Shown piece by piece: positions 1-6,205 of a stretch of DNA of 64,000 bases. Below the pieces are notes generated by a model. It was not told the origin of the DNA. It worked only from the letters and a program-made list of their open reading frames with translations, and searched no databases. Position numbers and translations under genes: made by a program. Source of the DNA: a virus; the IMG/VR virus record IMGVR_UViG_3300027708_000022, positions 98,043-162,042 of that record; one strand, 5' to 3'. Within the stretch, counting starts at the first letter, position 1. The number at the start of each line of letters is the position of its first letter.

Positions 1-258
1 TGCACGGAAGAAATAGGCTAACACTAGCATACCAACAATGACTAGCACAACCTTACCAATAACTAACCATTTCTCAATTGGATCAGGAGTATGGTGACTT
101 TCTATAACTTTATATTCATCTGACATATTACTTCCCTTTAATTGTTTTAATACCTGATGGTCAATATACTTGGCTATCTCTTTTGATTTCTCAGTTAATA
201 CTCTCTCCGGTCTCATAGGCGGACAGGTATGTACTTTATTACACCGTGGGCATATCAT
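1..258 (-). CDS. Small zinc-knuckle/membrane protein, 3' end off window
   Basis: The reading frame stays open from an ATG at 258 to the window edge (86 codons), so the C terminus is missing. It begins with a CPRC...C pattern, like half of a zinc ribbon, continues with a charged helix, and ends in one hydrophobic segment rich in Val, Ile and Leu (about residues 64-84) followed by Phe-Phe-Arg. The ATG at 258 is preceded by GAGGG at good spacing. A second in-frame ATG at 126 also has a strong AAGGGA ribosome site, so a short form holding only the membrane segment may be made. The start overlaps the upstream gene by 20 nt. Function unknown. Confidence 0.6.
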   Translation of the reverse strand, partial: MICPRCNKVHTCPPMRPERVLTEKSKEIAKYIDHQVLKQLKGSNMSDEYKVIESHHTPDPIEKWLVIGKVVLVIVGMLVLAYFFRA

Positions 259-448
259 TTATTCCCTCTATCCATGCTCGGATAATCTTACCATCATGTC
301 TAATTACTCTATTCTCTACCCACTCCATATACCCAACTTTAGGGTCATTTGAATTGCTAGGACGATATTCATGGCATTCTTTACGCTCAACTTTCAATAA
401 CTTAGGTCGGCGTAGGGTTTTCTTAATTACTCTGATTGGTCTCATCAT
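239..448 (-). CDS. Hypothetical small basic protein
   Basis: A 69-residue protein, basic in the N-terminal third (Arg/Lys-rich) and mixed after that; no known motif recognised. The ATG at 448 is preceded by GGAAT. It overlaps both neighbours (26 nt with the gene at 423-764, 20 nt with the gene at 1-258), as expected for an early phage operon of small genes. The residues MEWVENRVIRHDGKI suggest a compact beta-rich fold, but this is inference. Confidence 0.55.
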   Translation of the reverse strand: MMRPIRVIKKTLRRPKLLKVERKECHEYRPSNSNDPKVGYMEWVENRVIRHDGKIIRAWIEGINDMPTV

Positions 449-764
449 TTATATTCCTAATCATTTCTGCATATTCTTTTTTAAGTATACTGGCATAGGC
501 ATTGTCTAGCTCATACTTACCATACTTTTGTTCTGATAATACTCTAATAAGTAAATCTTGCTCTCTTACTCTGGATTCCAATTCTTTCAGTCGGTTCTGA
601 GCGGCCTCAGCCTTTTTGTGTGATTCATAATCTCTTTTAATATATGGGTGTAGTGATAGCATACTATTGCACAAGGTATTCTGTTCTTTGAAATGGTCAC
701 GCTGCTTCTGTAGCTTTAATATCTTTTTCTTCAGTCGGCCTATGGTTACAGATTCTTCAGTCAT
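423..764 (-). CDS. Hypothetical coiled-coil protein
   Basis: 113 residues, highly charged, with heptad-like spacing of Leu/Ile through most of the length (LKKKILKLQKQRDHFKEQN, RLKELESRVREQDLLIRVL). A long coiled coil is therefore likely. No enzymatic motif was seen. It sits in the run of small genes at the left of the window and its 3' end overlaps the next gene by 26 nt. The role is unknown; such proteins are common in the early regions of T4-like phages. Confidence 0.6.
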   Translation of the reverse strand: MTEESVTIGRLKKKILKLQKQRDHFKEQNTLCNSMLSLHPYIKRDYESHKKAEAAQNRLKELESRVREQDLLIRVLSEQKYGKYELDNAYASILKKEYAEMIRNINDETNQSN

Positions 765-772
765 TTCGTCAC

Positions 773-1015
773 CTAATCAAGAATGTAAACAGGTATTGCG
801 CCATACTCATCGGAGTCGCACGTTAAAAATCCGTCTAGCACATCACCCTCGCTAGTTGTGCGCCGACCAATCCACGCAACAGGATTCAACTCTTTCAACT
901 CACGGGCTGCGTCGAGTGCTACAGTGTGGCGTAATTTTGTTAAACCCATAATGCTTGTGTCGTTTGTATGATGAGCAGACTCAAGAGCATCAATAATCAG
1001 ATCAAGTTTGTTCAT
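773..1015 (-). CDS. Hypothetical protein, phage-mosaic type
   Basis: 80 residues with an N-terminal helix (MNKLDLIIDALESA), then ARELKELNPVAWIG and a beta-rich acidic tail. Short proteins starting this way recur in unrelated phages of Gram-negative hosts; that is a recollection of the family type, not a search result. The DNA is visibly richer in G and C than the surrounding genes, suggesting recent acquisition. Function unknown. Confidence 0.6.
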   Translation of the reverse strand: MNKLDLIIDALESAHHTNDTSIMGLTKLRHTVALDAARELKELNPVAWIGRRTTSEGDVLDGFLTCDSDEYGAIPVYILD

Positions 1016-1109
1016 TTACTATCTCCACCGGTGGTAATTGTTCTCTCTGACTCTTGATATTGTCCATTATACCTTTCACCTCACCTCTGATTGGGTTATC
1101 ATGTGGCAT
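1002..1109 (-). CDS. Possible 35-residue ORF
   Basis: An ATG at 1109 opens a frame that ends at a TGA at 1002-1004 and overlaps the start of the 80-residue gene by 14 nt. The product would begin MPHDNPIRGEVKG and be rich in charged residues. There is no clear ribosome site before the ATG and no recognised family, so the gap 1016-1156 may instead be non-coding. Reported because it fills an otherwise empty gap in a region where genes abut. Confidence 0.25.
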   Translation of the reverse strand: MPHDNPIRGEVKGIMDNIKSQREQLPPVEIVNEQT

Positions 1110-1156
1110 ATAGCAATATATTCTATTCAATAGTCTTAATAGGTTGTTCGGATCCA

Positions 1157-1435
1157 TCAGTCATTGTCACATATATCTTTTGAATTTTTTGTTCTATTAG
1201 CGGCTCTTGCTCTGATTGCATTTGCACAATACCAAGCACCATCTGCGCCGCTAACATCATCACCCACAAGCCCTTCTGCCTCGTCCTCGCAAACTCTAGC
1301 ACAAGCCTCACGCTCATCCTGTCTGATTAACTCAGTAAATCGTGTTAGGTTTAATGTCCCCGACATGAAACACCCCCAGTCTTCCGACCAAACGCCACCC
1401 GCTTGCACCGCTAACTCTTTTAATCGTTCGTTCAT
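1157..1435 (-). CDS. Hypothetical protein with Cys/Ala-rich helical core
   Basis: 92 residues. The N-terminal part (LKELAVQAGGVW) is followed by ELIRQDEREACARVCE, a motif I associate with a widespread family of short phage proteins of unknown role. Like its neighbour at 773-1015 it has higher G+C than the rest of the window. The ATG lies 3 nt inside the end of the membrane-protein gene upstream (1432-1641), so the two are probably co-translated. Confidence 0.6.
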   Translation of the reverse strand: MNERLKELAVQAGGVWSEDWGCFMSGTLNLTRFTELIRQDEREACARVCEDEAEGLVGDDVSGADGAWYCANAIRARAANRTKNSKDICDND

Positions 1436-1641
1436 TTTTTATCTCTCAATTTACCAATAAACCCTAGATTCTTACCGCATTGACGGCATATCGCATCACA
1501 GGCCTGTGTCTCATTATACCCACCGTCATGCTTACACCTTGATTCTTTGTACCATTGTATAACACTAATGATTGTAATTGTGGCAATAGCTAATACTATT
1601 GCCAACACAGTCAATATATCACCAATTGTATAGATAAACAT
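1432..1641 (-). CDS. Small membrane protein with zinc-binding tail
   Basis: 69 residues. A hydrophobic segment of about 25 residues near the N terminus (LTVLAIVLAIATITIISVIQW) predicts one membrane span. The rest carries Cys and His in the pattern C-x-H...C...C-x2-C (ACDAICRQCGK), typical of a small zinc-binding module exposed on one side of the membrane. Its ATG overlaps the stop of the upstream zinc protein gene (TAATG). No enzymatic function is evident. Confidence 0.65.
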   Translation of the reverse strand: MFIYTIGDILTVLAIVLAIATITIISVIQWYKESRCKHDGGYNETQACDAICRQCGKNLGFIGKLRDKK

Positions 1642-1817
1642 TAGTATATACTCCCCTCTTGATTAGGTTCATTACTATTGGTACACTCAAGCTTATGGTC
1701 GGTGGCCTTTGGGCATCGTTTGTTCCCGCAGGTCGGACAGAGGCGCATACGCATAGTGAATGGTTTAAATGCAGTTAATGGTGTGCAAGTATGGCACCAA
1801 CATTCAAGTTGTTTCAT
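1641..1817 (-). CDS. 58-residue zinc-ribbon phage protein
   Basis: The frame starts at ATG 1817 and stops at TAA 1641-1643. It encodes 58 residues with WCHTC near the N terminus and CPTCGNKRCPKAT in the middle, i.e. repeated CxxC knuckles, followed by H-x-L-x-C and a TNSNEPNQ tail. This combination is a familiar short protein of phages of Gram-negative bacteria; the function is not known. Start and stop overlap both neighbours (ATGA and TAATG), which supports it being a real gene. Confidence 0.75.
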   Translation of the reverse strand: MKQLECWCHTCTPLTAFKPFTMRMRLCPTCGNKRCPKATDHKLECTNSNEPNQEGSIY

Positions 1818-2077
1818 AATAAATCTCCAACGATGTTACTATATTTTTTAAGTTTCTCTAGTTTACGGGACATGGCCAGTTCTATGCCTGTCTCAGATAT
1901 AAACCCTTGTTGCTCCAATAATACCACAATGCATAGCATATCACCAATCTCCTGTTCAAGGTCTAATCGGTTATTACCATTATCACCAAACCTACGGTAT
2001 TTGGATACTGCCTGAATTACCTCGGCACATTCTTCCTGCAATATACCGAGGGTCTCCATTAATTTGTTATCACTCAT
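1814..2077 (-). CDS. MazG-like nucleotide pyrophosphohydrolase
   Basis: 87 residues, close to the minimal size of the all-alpha NTP pyrophosphohydrolase fold. The sequence shows LQEECAEVIQ followed by LEQEIGDML, matching the ExxE...ExxD metal-binding pattern of MazG-type enzymes, which hydrolyse NTPs or dNTPs to monophosphates. In phages they are thought to modulate host nucleotide signalling or clean the nucleotide pool. A second protein of this fold is at 44441-44797. The stop overlaps the next ATG (ATGA). Confidence 0.75.
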   Translation of the reverse strand: MSDNKLMETLGILQEECAEVIQAVSKYRRFGDNGNNRLDLEQEIGDMLCIVVLLEQQGFISETGIELAMSRKLEKLKKYSNIVGDLL

Positions 2078-2235
2078 TTAATATTACACACAGCCCGAAT
2101 CTCTGATGCATCAAAACCTGCCATCATACCGGCAACGGTGCATTTATATTGAGTTTGAGTATGATACGCCGCAACACCAATCATCATAGCAATAAATAAT
2201 AGGCCTGTGATACAGGCTAAAATTCCTTCTTTCAT
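2074..2235 (-). CDS. 53-residue membrane-anchored protein
   Basis: ATG at 2235 to TGA at 2074-2076. The first 25 residues form a hydrophobic helix (ILACITGLLFIAMMIGVAAY); the remainder is short and polar with two cysteines (YKCTVAG, VCNIK), probably periplasmic. It overlaps both flanking genes by 4 nt, which is why I accept it despite its size. No family recognised. Confidence 0.6.
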   Translation of the reverse strand: MKEGILACITGLLFIAMMIGVAAYHTQTQYKCTVAGMMAGFDASEIRAVCNIK

Positions 2236-2624
2236 TTTACTTCTCCATTGTTAATATCATTTTTTAAATCGTAAATCTGCCATGCACCAGCATTTTTAAG
2301 CATTATACTAGTTGGTGCAACACCCATGCCGGCATTTGGATCCATGCCATTACTATTAAAGGGTGTGGTCGGCATATGAGGCGGTAATGTCTGTGAAGCT
2401 GACGCTTTGTGTACCTTACTTTTGTGTTTGATTATCTGTATCAATTCATTGATTTGGTTGAGGTCAGGTCTATCTTTATATGACCCGAGATAGAACCCTT
2501 CAATATTTTCCACCCCACGCAATTGTATGGGATCACTCACATAAACATATTCATTCGGGTTGTATCCCATCTTATCAATATGGTGGTTATATTCATGCCG
2601 ATTACCAGCAACAACGAATTTCAT
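2232..2624 (-). CDS. Hypothetical protein with Rossmann-like N terminus
   Basis: 130 residues. It begins MKFVVAGNRHEY and includes YVYVSDPIQLRGV and IEGFYLGSYKDRPDLNQI, an alternating beta-alpha pattern like a small nucleotide-binding or deacetylase-like fold, but no P-loop is present. The C-terminal third is Pro/Asn/Gly-rich and probably flexible. It lies inside a string of ATGA-overlapping genes. Function not recognised. Confidence 0.6.
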   Translation of the reverse strand: MKFVVAGNRHEYNHHIDKMGYNPNEYVYVSDPIQLRGVENIEGFYLGSYKDRPDLNQINELIQIIKHKSKVHKASASQTLPPHMPTTPFNSNGMDPNAGMGVAPTSIMLKNAGAWQIYDLKNDINNGEVK

Positions 2625-2887
2625 TCTTTATCCTCTATGCATTTCATATATTCCCGCTGCTCAAATTTCTGCTCTTGCATGGTCTTTTCACCCCAAGCCT
2701 TGCGAGGGTTCATGCAAGCAATACAATTTTTATTACCACAACCAAACATAGAACGCTTTGCATACTTGTGTGGATTGTCTACCACATTATCATAACCATA
2801 GGCCTTGGCTATCTTTACCTTTCTTACCACTTTCTTGGACTTTTGCTGTAAACGCTCTGAATGCTTGAGTTTATCATCTGTACTCAT
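2621..2887 (-). CDS. Conserved phage protein with GCGNxxCxxCxNPRK motif
   Basis: 88 residues, strongly basic. The central motif CGNKNCIACMNPRKAWGEKT, with three or four cysteines, is one I recognise from short proteins in many phages and in prophage-like regions; it probably binds zinc. An acidic-basic helical tail (MQEQKFEQREYMK) follows. Biochemical role unknown. It overlaps both neighbours by 4 nt. Confidence 0.65.
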   Translation of the reverse strand: MSTDDKLKHSERLQQKSKKVVRKVKIAKAYGYDNVVDNPHKYAKRSMFGCGNKNCIACMNPRKAWGEKTMQEQKFEQREYMKCIEDKE

Positions 2888-3066
2888 TTCTTAATCAATC
2901 TCTCTATCATTCTTTGTGTTTTACTAACCAATTGGCCACCATGTAATTGGTAGGCTAATATTTCAATTAAATCAACTGAATTAATTTCACCATCATAATC
3001 ATCATCAAACCATTTTTGAATCTTGTATAAACCATTTTCTTGTGTAATTTTGTATCTAACATTCAT
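2884..3066 (-). CDS. Hypothetical 60-residue protein
   Basis: Starts MNVRYKITQENGLYKIQKWFDDDYDGEI and ends in a basic helix. Aromatic residues and short beta-strand-like blocks suggest a small compact domain; no motif recognised. It overlaps the 2OG oxygenase gene upstream by 4 nt and the gene downstream by 4 nt, so it belongs to the same polycistronic unit. Confidence 0.5.
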   Translation of the reverse strand: MNVRYKITQENGLYKIQKWFDDDYDGEINSVDLIEILAYQLHGGQLVSKTQRMIERLIKK

Positions 3067-3680
3067 GATTTTAGCTCCGTAAGTTCACCTGTGTTACCAA
3101 TATCACCACGAATAAAGGTATTGAAGGCAAGGCTAGTTCTAAGGTTTTTGCCTTCTTTTTGTTCAACCATATGCTGCAGCTCAGATGGAAACATAACAAG
3201 GGCACCTGTACCGACAGGGAACCACCATGATTCTGAATTGTATAGATTCCATGTGGCTATATCAGGTTTGATTCTTTTGTATGCATCGGAACTATAGAAC
3301 ATGATCTTGTCTTTGTCCTTATTAGAATCAAGGTACAATACACCTGAGACCAGACTATTTGGGTGTGCATGGCGATGGTGGTATTCACCAGGTTTTGTGT
3401 AATTGATCCATGATTGTGTGATATATGGTTTAACCTTATCTTTCACACACATAATATTGGTATAATATTCGGTAACATATTCATCCAATACCTTTTTGAT
3501 ATTAGCCATCACAGGTTGATTCAAAATGTAAGTATCAACTGTGTTAACATTACCATTATTCTTTACAGTCTTGGATTGTTGTTGTTTAAAGAACGCCAGT
3601 TCTTCTTTAGTGTATGCTCGACCCATTTCACCAAACATAACAGGTGTCGGGAATAGGCCATGTACGATTGGTGTAATCAT
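3063..3680 (-). CDS. 2-oxoglutarate/Fe(II) oxygenase, TIGR02466-like
   Basis: 205 residues. The order of elements matches the phage 2OG-Fe(II) oxygenase family: FPTPV near the N terminus, then HHRHAHPNSLVSGVLYLD (about residues 101-118, carrying the first metal ligands), a late His in ELQHMV (about 170), and RTSLAFN (Arg about 181) for 2-oxoglutarate binding. Such enzymes hydroxylate or otherwise oxidise a protein, nucleic acid or small molecule using O2; the substrate is unknown. It is one of three oxygenases of this superfamily in the window (also 23319-24098 and 40747-41298). Confidence 0.75.
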   Translation of the reverse strand: MITPIVHGLFPTPVMFGEMGRAYTKEELAFFKQQQSKTVKNNGNVNTVDTYILNQPVMANIKKVLDEYVTEYYTNIMCVKDKVKPYITQSWINYTKPGEYHHRHAHPNSLVSGVLYLDSNKDKDKIMFYSSDAYKRIKPDIATWNLYNSESWWFPVGTGALVMFPSELQHMVEQKEGKNLRTSLAFNTFIRGDIGNTGELTELKS

Positions 3681-3961
3681 ATAAGTTTCTCTAATCTAAG
3701 TGTTTTGACTTGATTATCGGGTAGAACAAAGGCTCTTGCTCTGAATGATGCTGTACCTGAAAGTATATCTTCAGATTTAGTAAACTCAACGAGTTTGAGC
3801 TCAATCATAGCTTCAGCTATTTTATGTGCAAGTCTTTGTTTGATTTCATTTTCGGTCATGGTTCGACCAATTGTATCATAGTCACGAAGTTCCCATTGGC
3901 AAACTAAGGCCTTGCCGATGAGGTCAAACGATTTGATTTCTATTTGAGGGAGGTTGTTCAT
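3677..3961 (-). CDS. Hypothetical protein
   Basis: 94 residues with alternating strand and helix blocks (IEIKSFDLIGKALVCQWELRDYD; a central helix LAHKIAEAMIEL). No recognised family. It is the first gene of a transcription unit: an unusual sigma70-like promoter lies at 3982-4013, immediately upstream, and genes follow with 4-nt overlaps down to the left end of the window. Confidence 0.55.
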   Translation of the reverse strand: MNNLPQIEIKSFDLIGKALVCQWELRDYDTIGRTMTENEIKQRLAHKIAEAMIELKLVEFTKSEDILSGTASFRARAFVLPDNQVKTLRLEKLI

Positions 3962-3981
3962 AATATAGTCCTAATGTCACC

Positions 3982-4013
3982 AGTATATCATAGTCTATAA
4001 AAACTTGCGGCAA
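3982..4013 (-). promoter_or_regulatory. Promoter of the TTGCC(A/G)-N20-TATAAT group
   Basis: On the minus strand TTGCCG (4013-4008) is followed after exactly 20 nt by TATACT (3987-3982), preceded by TGA and followed by GG. Three other promoters in the window (43833, 47499, 52519) share the same boxes and the same 20-nt distance. It lies at the 3' end of the 3995-4609 gene and precedes the 94-residue gene. Confidence 0.65.
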
Positions 4014-4609
4014 GGATGAAAGAACATTGCCACAAATTTCTTACCGTCTTTAGATGCAGCATCTAATTTGTACCCAATGTTGATTACTACCGCACGATCA
4101 ATTGTATAGAACCATTTCATCTTGTACCACCAACCAATCTGGCCTTTTGAATTGGTTACTTTCCAAAAACTAGAGTGACTAGTCTTAGTACCCCATAATT
4201 CATTGTTATCTCTTGCAACCAAATATACCATGTCGTTTGAATCATAACCAAGGCTCTGACCGAACCCATATGCAGGGTTGCGACACAACCATAATATACG
4301 ATAGGCATAACGCACCAACCAATTTGTATCATAATCATACCTGCGTAGGAATTTTATTACACCACTCTGAAGTTCATAGTCGGCATAGTACATTTCATCA
4401 GCAGGTGCATCCGGTGTACTGAACCCTTTGAATATAGGCAATAGAAAGTCTCTCTTGAGGCCTGGATGTAATGATGGGAAACCTGTAACTTCTGATTCTT
4501 CTGCCTTGTATGTAAACAAAGCGATGATAGGTGAAAATACAATTGTCACCAGATCCAATAATAATAGTGCAGGCACCTTCAGTACCCATAATAGGATAGA
4601 TAATAACAT
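3995..4609 (-). CDS. Membrane-anchored DUF7338-like phage protein
   Basis: 204 residues. The first 35 form a long hydrophobic region (LLSILLWVLKVPALLLLDLVTIVFSPIIALF), probably one or two membrane spans. A soluble domain rich in Trp and Tyr follows, with a typical tail (QIGWWYKMKW, VVINIGYKLD). This layout matches a protein family found in many phages of Gram-negative hosts (DUF7338-like by recollection); the function is unknown. It is the last gene before a terminator hairpin on the upstream side. Confidence 0.6.
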   Translation of the reverse strand: MLLSILLWVLKVPALLLLDLVTIVFSPIIALFTYKAEESEVTGFPSLHPGLKRDFLLPIFKGFSTPDAPADEMYYADYELQSGVIKFLRRYDYDTNWLVRYAYRILWLCRNPAYGFGQSLGYDSNDMVYLVARDNNELWGTKTSHSSFWKVTNSKGQIGWWYKMKWFYTIDRAVVINIGYKLDAASKDGKKFVAMFFHPCRKFL

Positions 4610-4667
4610 TTTTTATTCCTTTTCTTGGATTATACTATTGTTCCATTACTTATAGTGGTAATGGTAC

Positions 4668-4690
4668 AAACCCACCAGAAAGGTGGGTTT
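4668..4690. terminator. Intrinsic terminator-like hairpin
   Basis: A perfect 9-bp inverted repeat (4668-4676 with 4682-4690, AAACCCACC/GGTGGGTTT) around a 5-nt loop lies just after the stop of the gene at 4706-4924. The stem is GC-rich in an otherwise AT-rich region. The T run on the minus strand is short (TTT), so termination may be partial. Confidence 0.6.
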
Positions 4691-4705
4691 ATTTGAGACA
4701 ATTGC

Positions 4706-4924
4706 CTATACTGACAATTCTTCTTGTGGATCTTTTGAGGTCACAAAATTGACATACTCTACTGCATCATCTTCCTCTGTAAAATACCGAACGATGGTCT
4801 GTCCGGTATATAATGAGGTGAACAACAATAAAATATTACAATTTCGATATACGGAAAACTTAATAGCCCACCCGTTGCGGGATACAGGGCTAAAACTTTT
4901 TGATTTAGCCTTTATTTCCAACAT
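4706..4924 (-). CDS. Hypothetical protein
   Basis: The likely start is the ATG at 4924, giving 72 residues beginning MLEIKAKSKSF; an in-frame ATG at 4990 would add 22 residues but would lie deep inside the upstream gene. The product has beta-strand-like blocks (WAIKFSVYRN, TIVRYFTEEDDAVEYVNFV) resembling a small alpha/beta domain. Its 5' end overlaps the phasin-like gene by 20 nt. It is followed by a terminator hairpin at 4668-4690. Function unknown. Confidence 0.5.
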   Translation of the reverse strand: MLEIKAKSKSFSPVSRNGWAIKFSVYRNCNILLLFTSLYTGQTIVRYFTEEDDAVEYVNFVTSKDPQEELSV

Positions 4925-5162
4925 AAGCAAATGACTTGAGTTTTCCGGTTTTGACGATTTCTTTTGCATTTTCGCTACATTCTTTAACAATATCTATTAC
5001 CTTACTGGTGTATGTAGTAAATGTAGAATTTGTAAGTTGGTCAAATGATTTGATGTTGGACACCTGAAATGCTTCAATAGTATTTAATACTGATTCAGCA
5101 TATGATTTAATTTTGGCGTCAAATTGACTGACCATTGATTGTGGGTTAAACATATTAAACAT
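4905..5162 (-). CDS. Phasin-like protein
   Basis: 85 residues, almost entirely amphipathic helix, beginning MFNMFNPQSM and continuing with AKIKSYAESVLNTIEAFQ, SFDQLTNSTFTTYTSKVIDIVKEC and AKEIVKTGKLKSF. The N-terminal pattern and the repeated Phe/Ser/Thr helices resemble small phasins, which coat polyhydroxyalkanoate granules. If correct, the phage may act on host carbon-storage granules or use the protein as a DNA- or membrane-associated chaperone. The match is by pattern only and other helical proteins could look similar. Confidence 0.45.
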   Translation of the reverse strand: MFNMFNPQSMVSQFDAKIKSYAESVLNTIEAFQVSNIKSFDQLTNSTFTTYTSKVIDIVKECSENAKEIVKTGKLKSFAYVGNKG

Positions 5163-5163
5163 A

Positions 5164-5259
5164 TTATTTTCCTGTTTTAGTGTAGTATTCGATTCGTTGC
5201 AATCTGGCTTCTACGATTGCTGTAAATAGAACGGTGAAATATTTTGAAATTGTTTGCAT
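5164..5259 (-). CDS. 31-residue ORF upstream of the phasin-like gene
   Basis: The frame from ATG 5259 to TAA 5164-5166 encodes MQTISKYFTVLFTAIVEAR and a short basic, Tyr-rich tail. TTAGGA lies at good distance upstream of the ATG. It sits between two genes with no spare sequence, and its stop is 2 nt from the start of the phasin-like gene. Short proteins like this are common beside phasin-like genes in phages I have seen, but I cannot name a family. Confidence 0.45.
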   Translation of the reverse strand: MQTISKYFTVLFTAIVEARLQRIEYYTKTGK

Positions 5260-5267
5260 GGCTATTC

Positions 5268-5399
5268 CTAATTAAATTTGGTTTGCGTATAGATTCTCAT
5301 TAAATTCTCAACTTCTGAAATAGTCTGAGGATTATTCTTTAGAATAAATGCCTCAAACTGACACTTTGGTTTTAAATAAGATAAAAGTTTCTTAATCAT
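5268..5399 (-). CDS. 43-residue ORF
   Basis: ATG 5399 to TAG 5268-5270, with an AAGGA ribosome site 6 nt before the start. The product begins MIKKLLSYLKPKCQFEAFI and contains NNPQTISEVENLMRIY, resembling the short DUF3563-type proteins (Lys-Pro-x-x-x-Phe-Glu-x-Phe, then a helical tail). It is the first minus-strand gene left of the plus-strand homing endonuclease. A TATAAT box at about 5461-5466 may drive it, but the -35 region is weak. Confidence 0.5.
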   Translation of the reverse strand: MIKKLLSYLKPKCQFEAFILKNNPQTISEVENLMRIYTQTKFN

Positions 5400-5512
5400 A
5401 AATTGTCCTTACTAAGTATTTTAATAGGTATCGTTTGTACTAATACTTTTATTTAGACAATATTATACTGCAAACGCACATTTTTTTAGGTATATTTGAA
5501 ATTAACAACTGT

Positions 5513-5520
5513 TATAAATA
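5513..5520 (+). promoter_or_regulatory. T4-type late promoter TATAAATA
   Basis: A perfect match to the T4 late promoter, on the plus strand, 58 nt before the ATG of the GIY-YIG gene at 5579. The gp55 sigma factor that would read it is encoded at 62049-62642. The second plus-strand homing gene has the same element at 45902-45909. Confidence 0.75.
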
Positions 5521-5578
5521 GGTGTAGGTCACCGAGCTGTAACTCGTACCTACTCTAACATTGTAAAGGAATGCCAGC
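5521..5578 (+). ncRNA. Structured leader of the GIY-YIG gene (copy A)
   Basis: The leader folds into a 6-bp outer stem (5524-5529 with 5548-5553), a CAC bulge on the 5' side (5530-5532), a 4-bp inner stem (5533-5536 with 5543-5546), a 6-nt loop CTGTAA, and a single T bulge (5547), followed by TCTAACATT. Copy B at 45911-45969 has the same layout with different bases in both stems: six base pairs change on both sides. The ribosome site AAGGA follows at 5566-5570. This is good evidence for a selected RNA structure controlling expression. Confidence 0.7.
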
Positions 5579-6205
5579 ATGAATATTTATAAATCGCCAA
5601 CACAGCGACAAATTGACAATTTCAAACCAACATTTTTATACTTAAAACGCCATAAGGATACTAAACTTTATTATTTTGGAAAAACTGCTACATCCGATCC
5701 TGTAAAATACAACGGTTCTGGTAAATATTGGAAAAACCATTTGAAAAAATATGGCAAAAATATTGAAACTGTTTGGTACCAGAAATTTTACGACATACAG
5801 AAGTTAATTGGTTTTGCTTCAGCGTTTTCAGAAATTTTTGATATATCAAATTCAGAATTGTTTGCAAATTTATGTGAAGAAAATGGTTTAGATGGTGGAG
5901 ATCCAGGTAAAGCCGCATCAAAAAAAACTAGTCTTGCTCTGAAAGGCAGAAAACAGCCTCAATCTAGTATAGATAAACGAAAGAAAACCCTTTCAGAGAA
6001 TCCTATCATTTTTACAGAAAGTCGTAAACAAAAAATATCAAAATCTTTAACTGGTAAAAAATTATCACAAAAACACATTGAAGCTATGAAACTTGGTTCA
6101 AAAACTGAAAAAAGCGTAGAATCTAGGAAACTTAATTTTGACAGAACCGGTAAAATACCTTGGAATAAAGGTATTAAAACCGGTAATAAAAACTTAATCT
6201 CCTAA
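5579..6205 (+). CDS. GIY-YIG homing endonuclease (Seg-like) with NUMOD3 repeats
   Basis: 208 residues, one of two complete genes on the plus strand. The N-terminal GIY-YIG nuclease domain is divergent: FLYLKRH...YYFGKT stands for GIY...YIG, followed by YNGSGKYWKNHLKKYG. The C-terminal half holds basic DNA-binding modules of the NUMOD3 type (RKQKISKSLTGKKLSQKH, GKIPWNKGIKTGN). Homing endonucleases of this kind cut related phage genomes and are copied into the break. It has its own late promoter and structured leader, and its 3' end overlaps the convergent phoH gene by 12 nt. Confidence 0.85.
   Translation: MNIYKSPTQRQIDNFKPTFLYLKRHKDTKLYYFGKTATSDPVKYNGSGKYWKNHLKKYGKNIETVWYQKFYDIQKLIGFASAFSEIFDISNSELFANLCEENGLDGGDPGKAASKKTSLALKGRKQPQSSIDKRKKTLSENPIIFTESRKQKISKSLTGKKLSQKHIEAMKLGSKTEKSVESRKLNFDRTGKIPWNKGIKTGNKNLIS

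Noticed and set aside
1123-1317. 64-residue ORF on the minus strand
   Set aside because: It lies in another frame inside the 1157-1435 gene; the latter has a better start, gene-junction overlap and family resemblance.
4156-4589. Several overlapping ORFs in other frames of the 3995-4609 gene
   Set aside because: They are shadows: no ribosome sites, Cys/His/Met-rich random composition, and the main frame has a coherent membrane-plus-domain layout.
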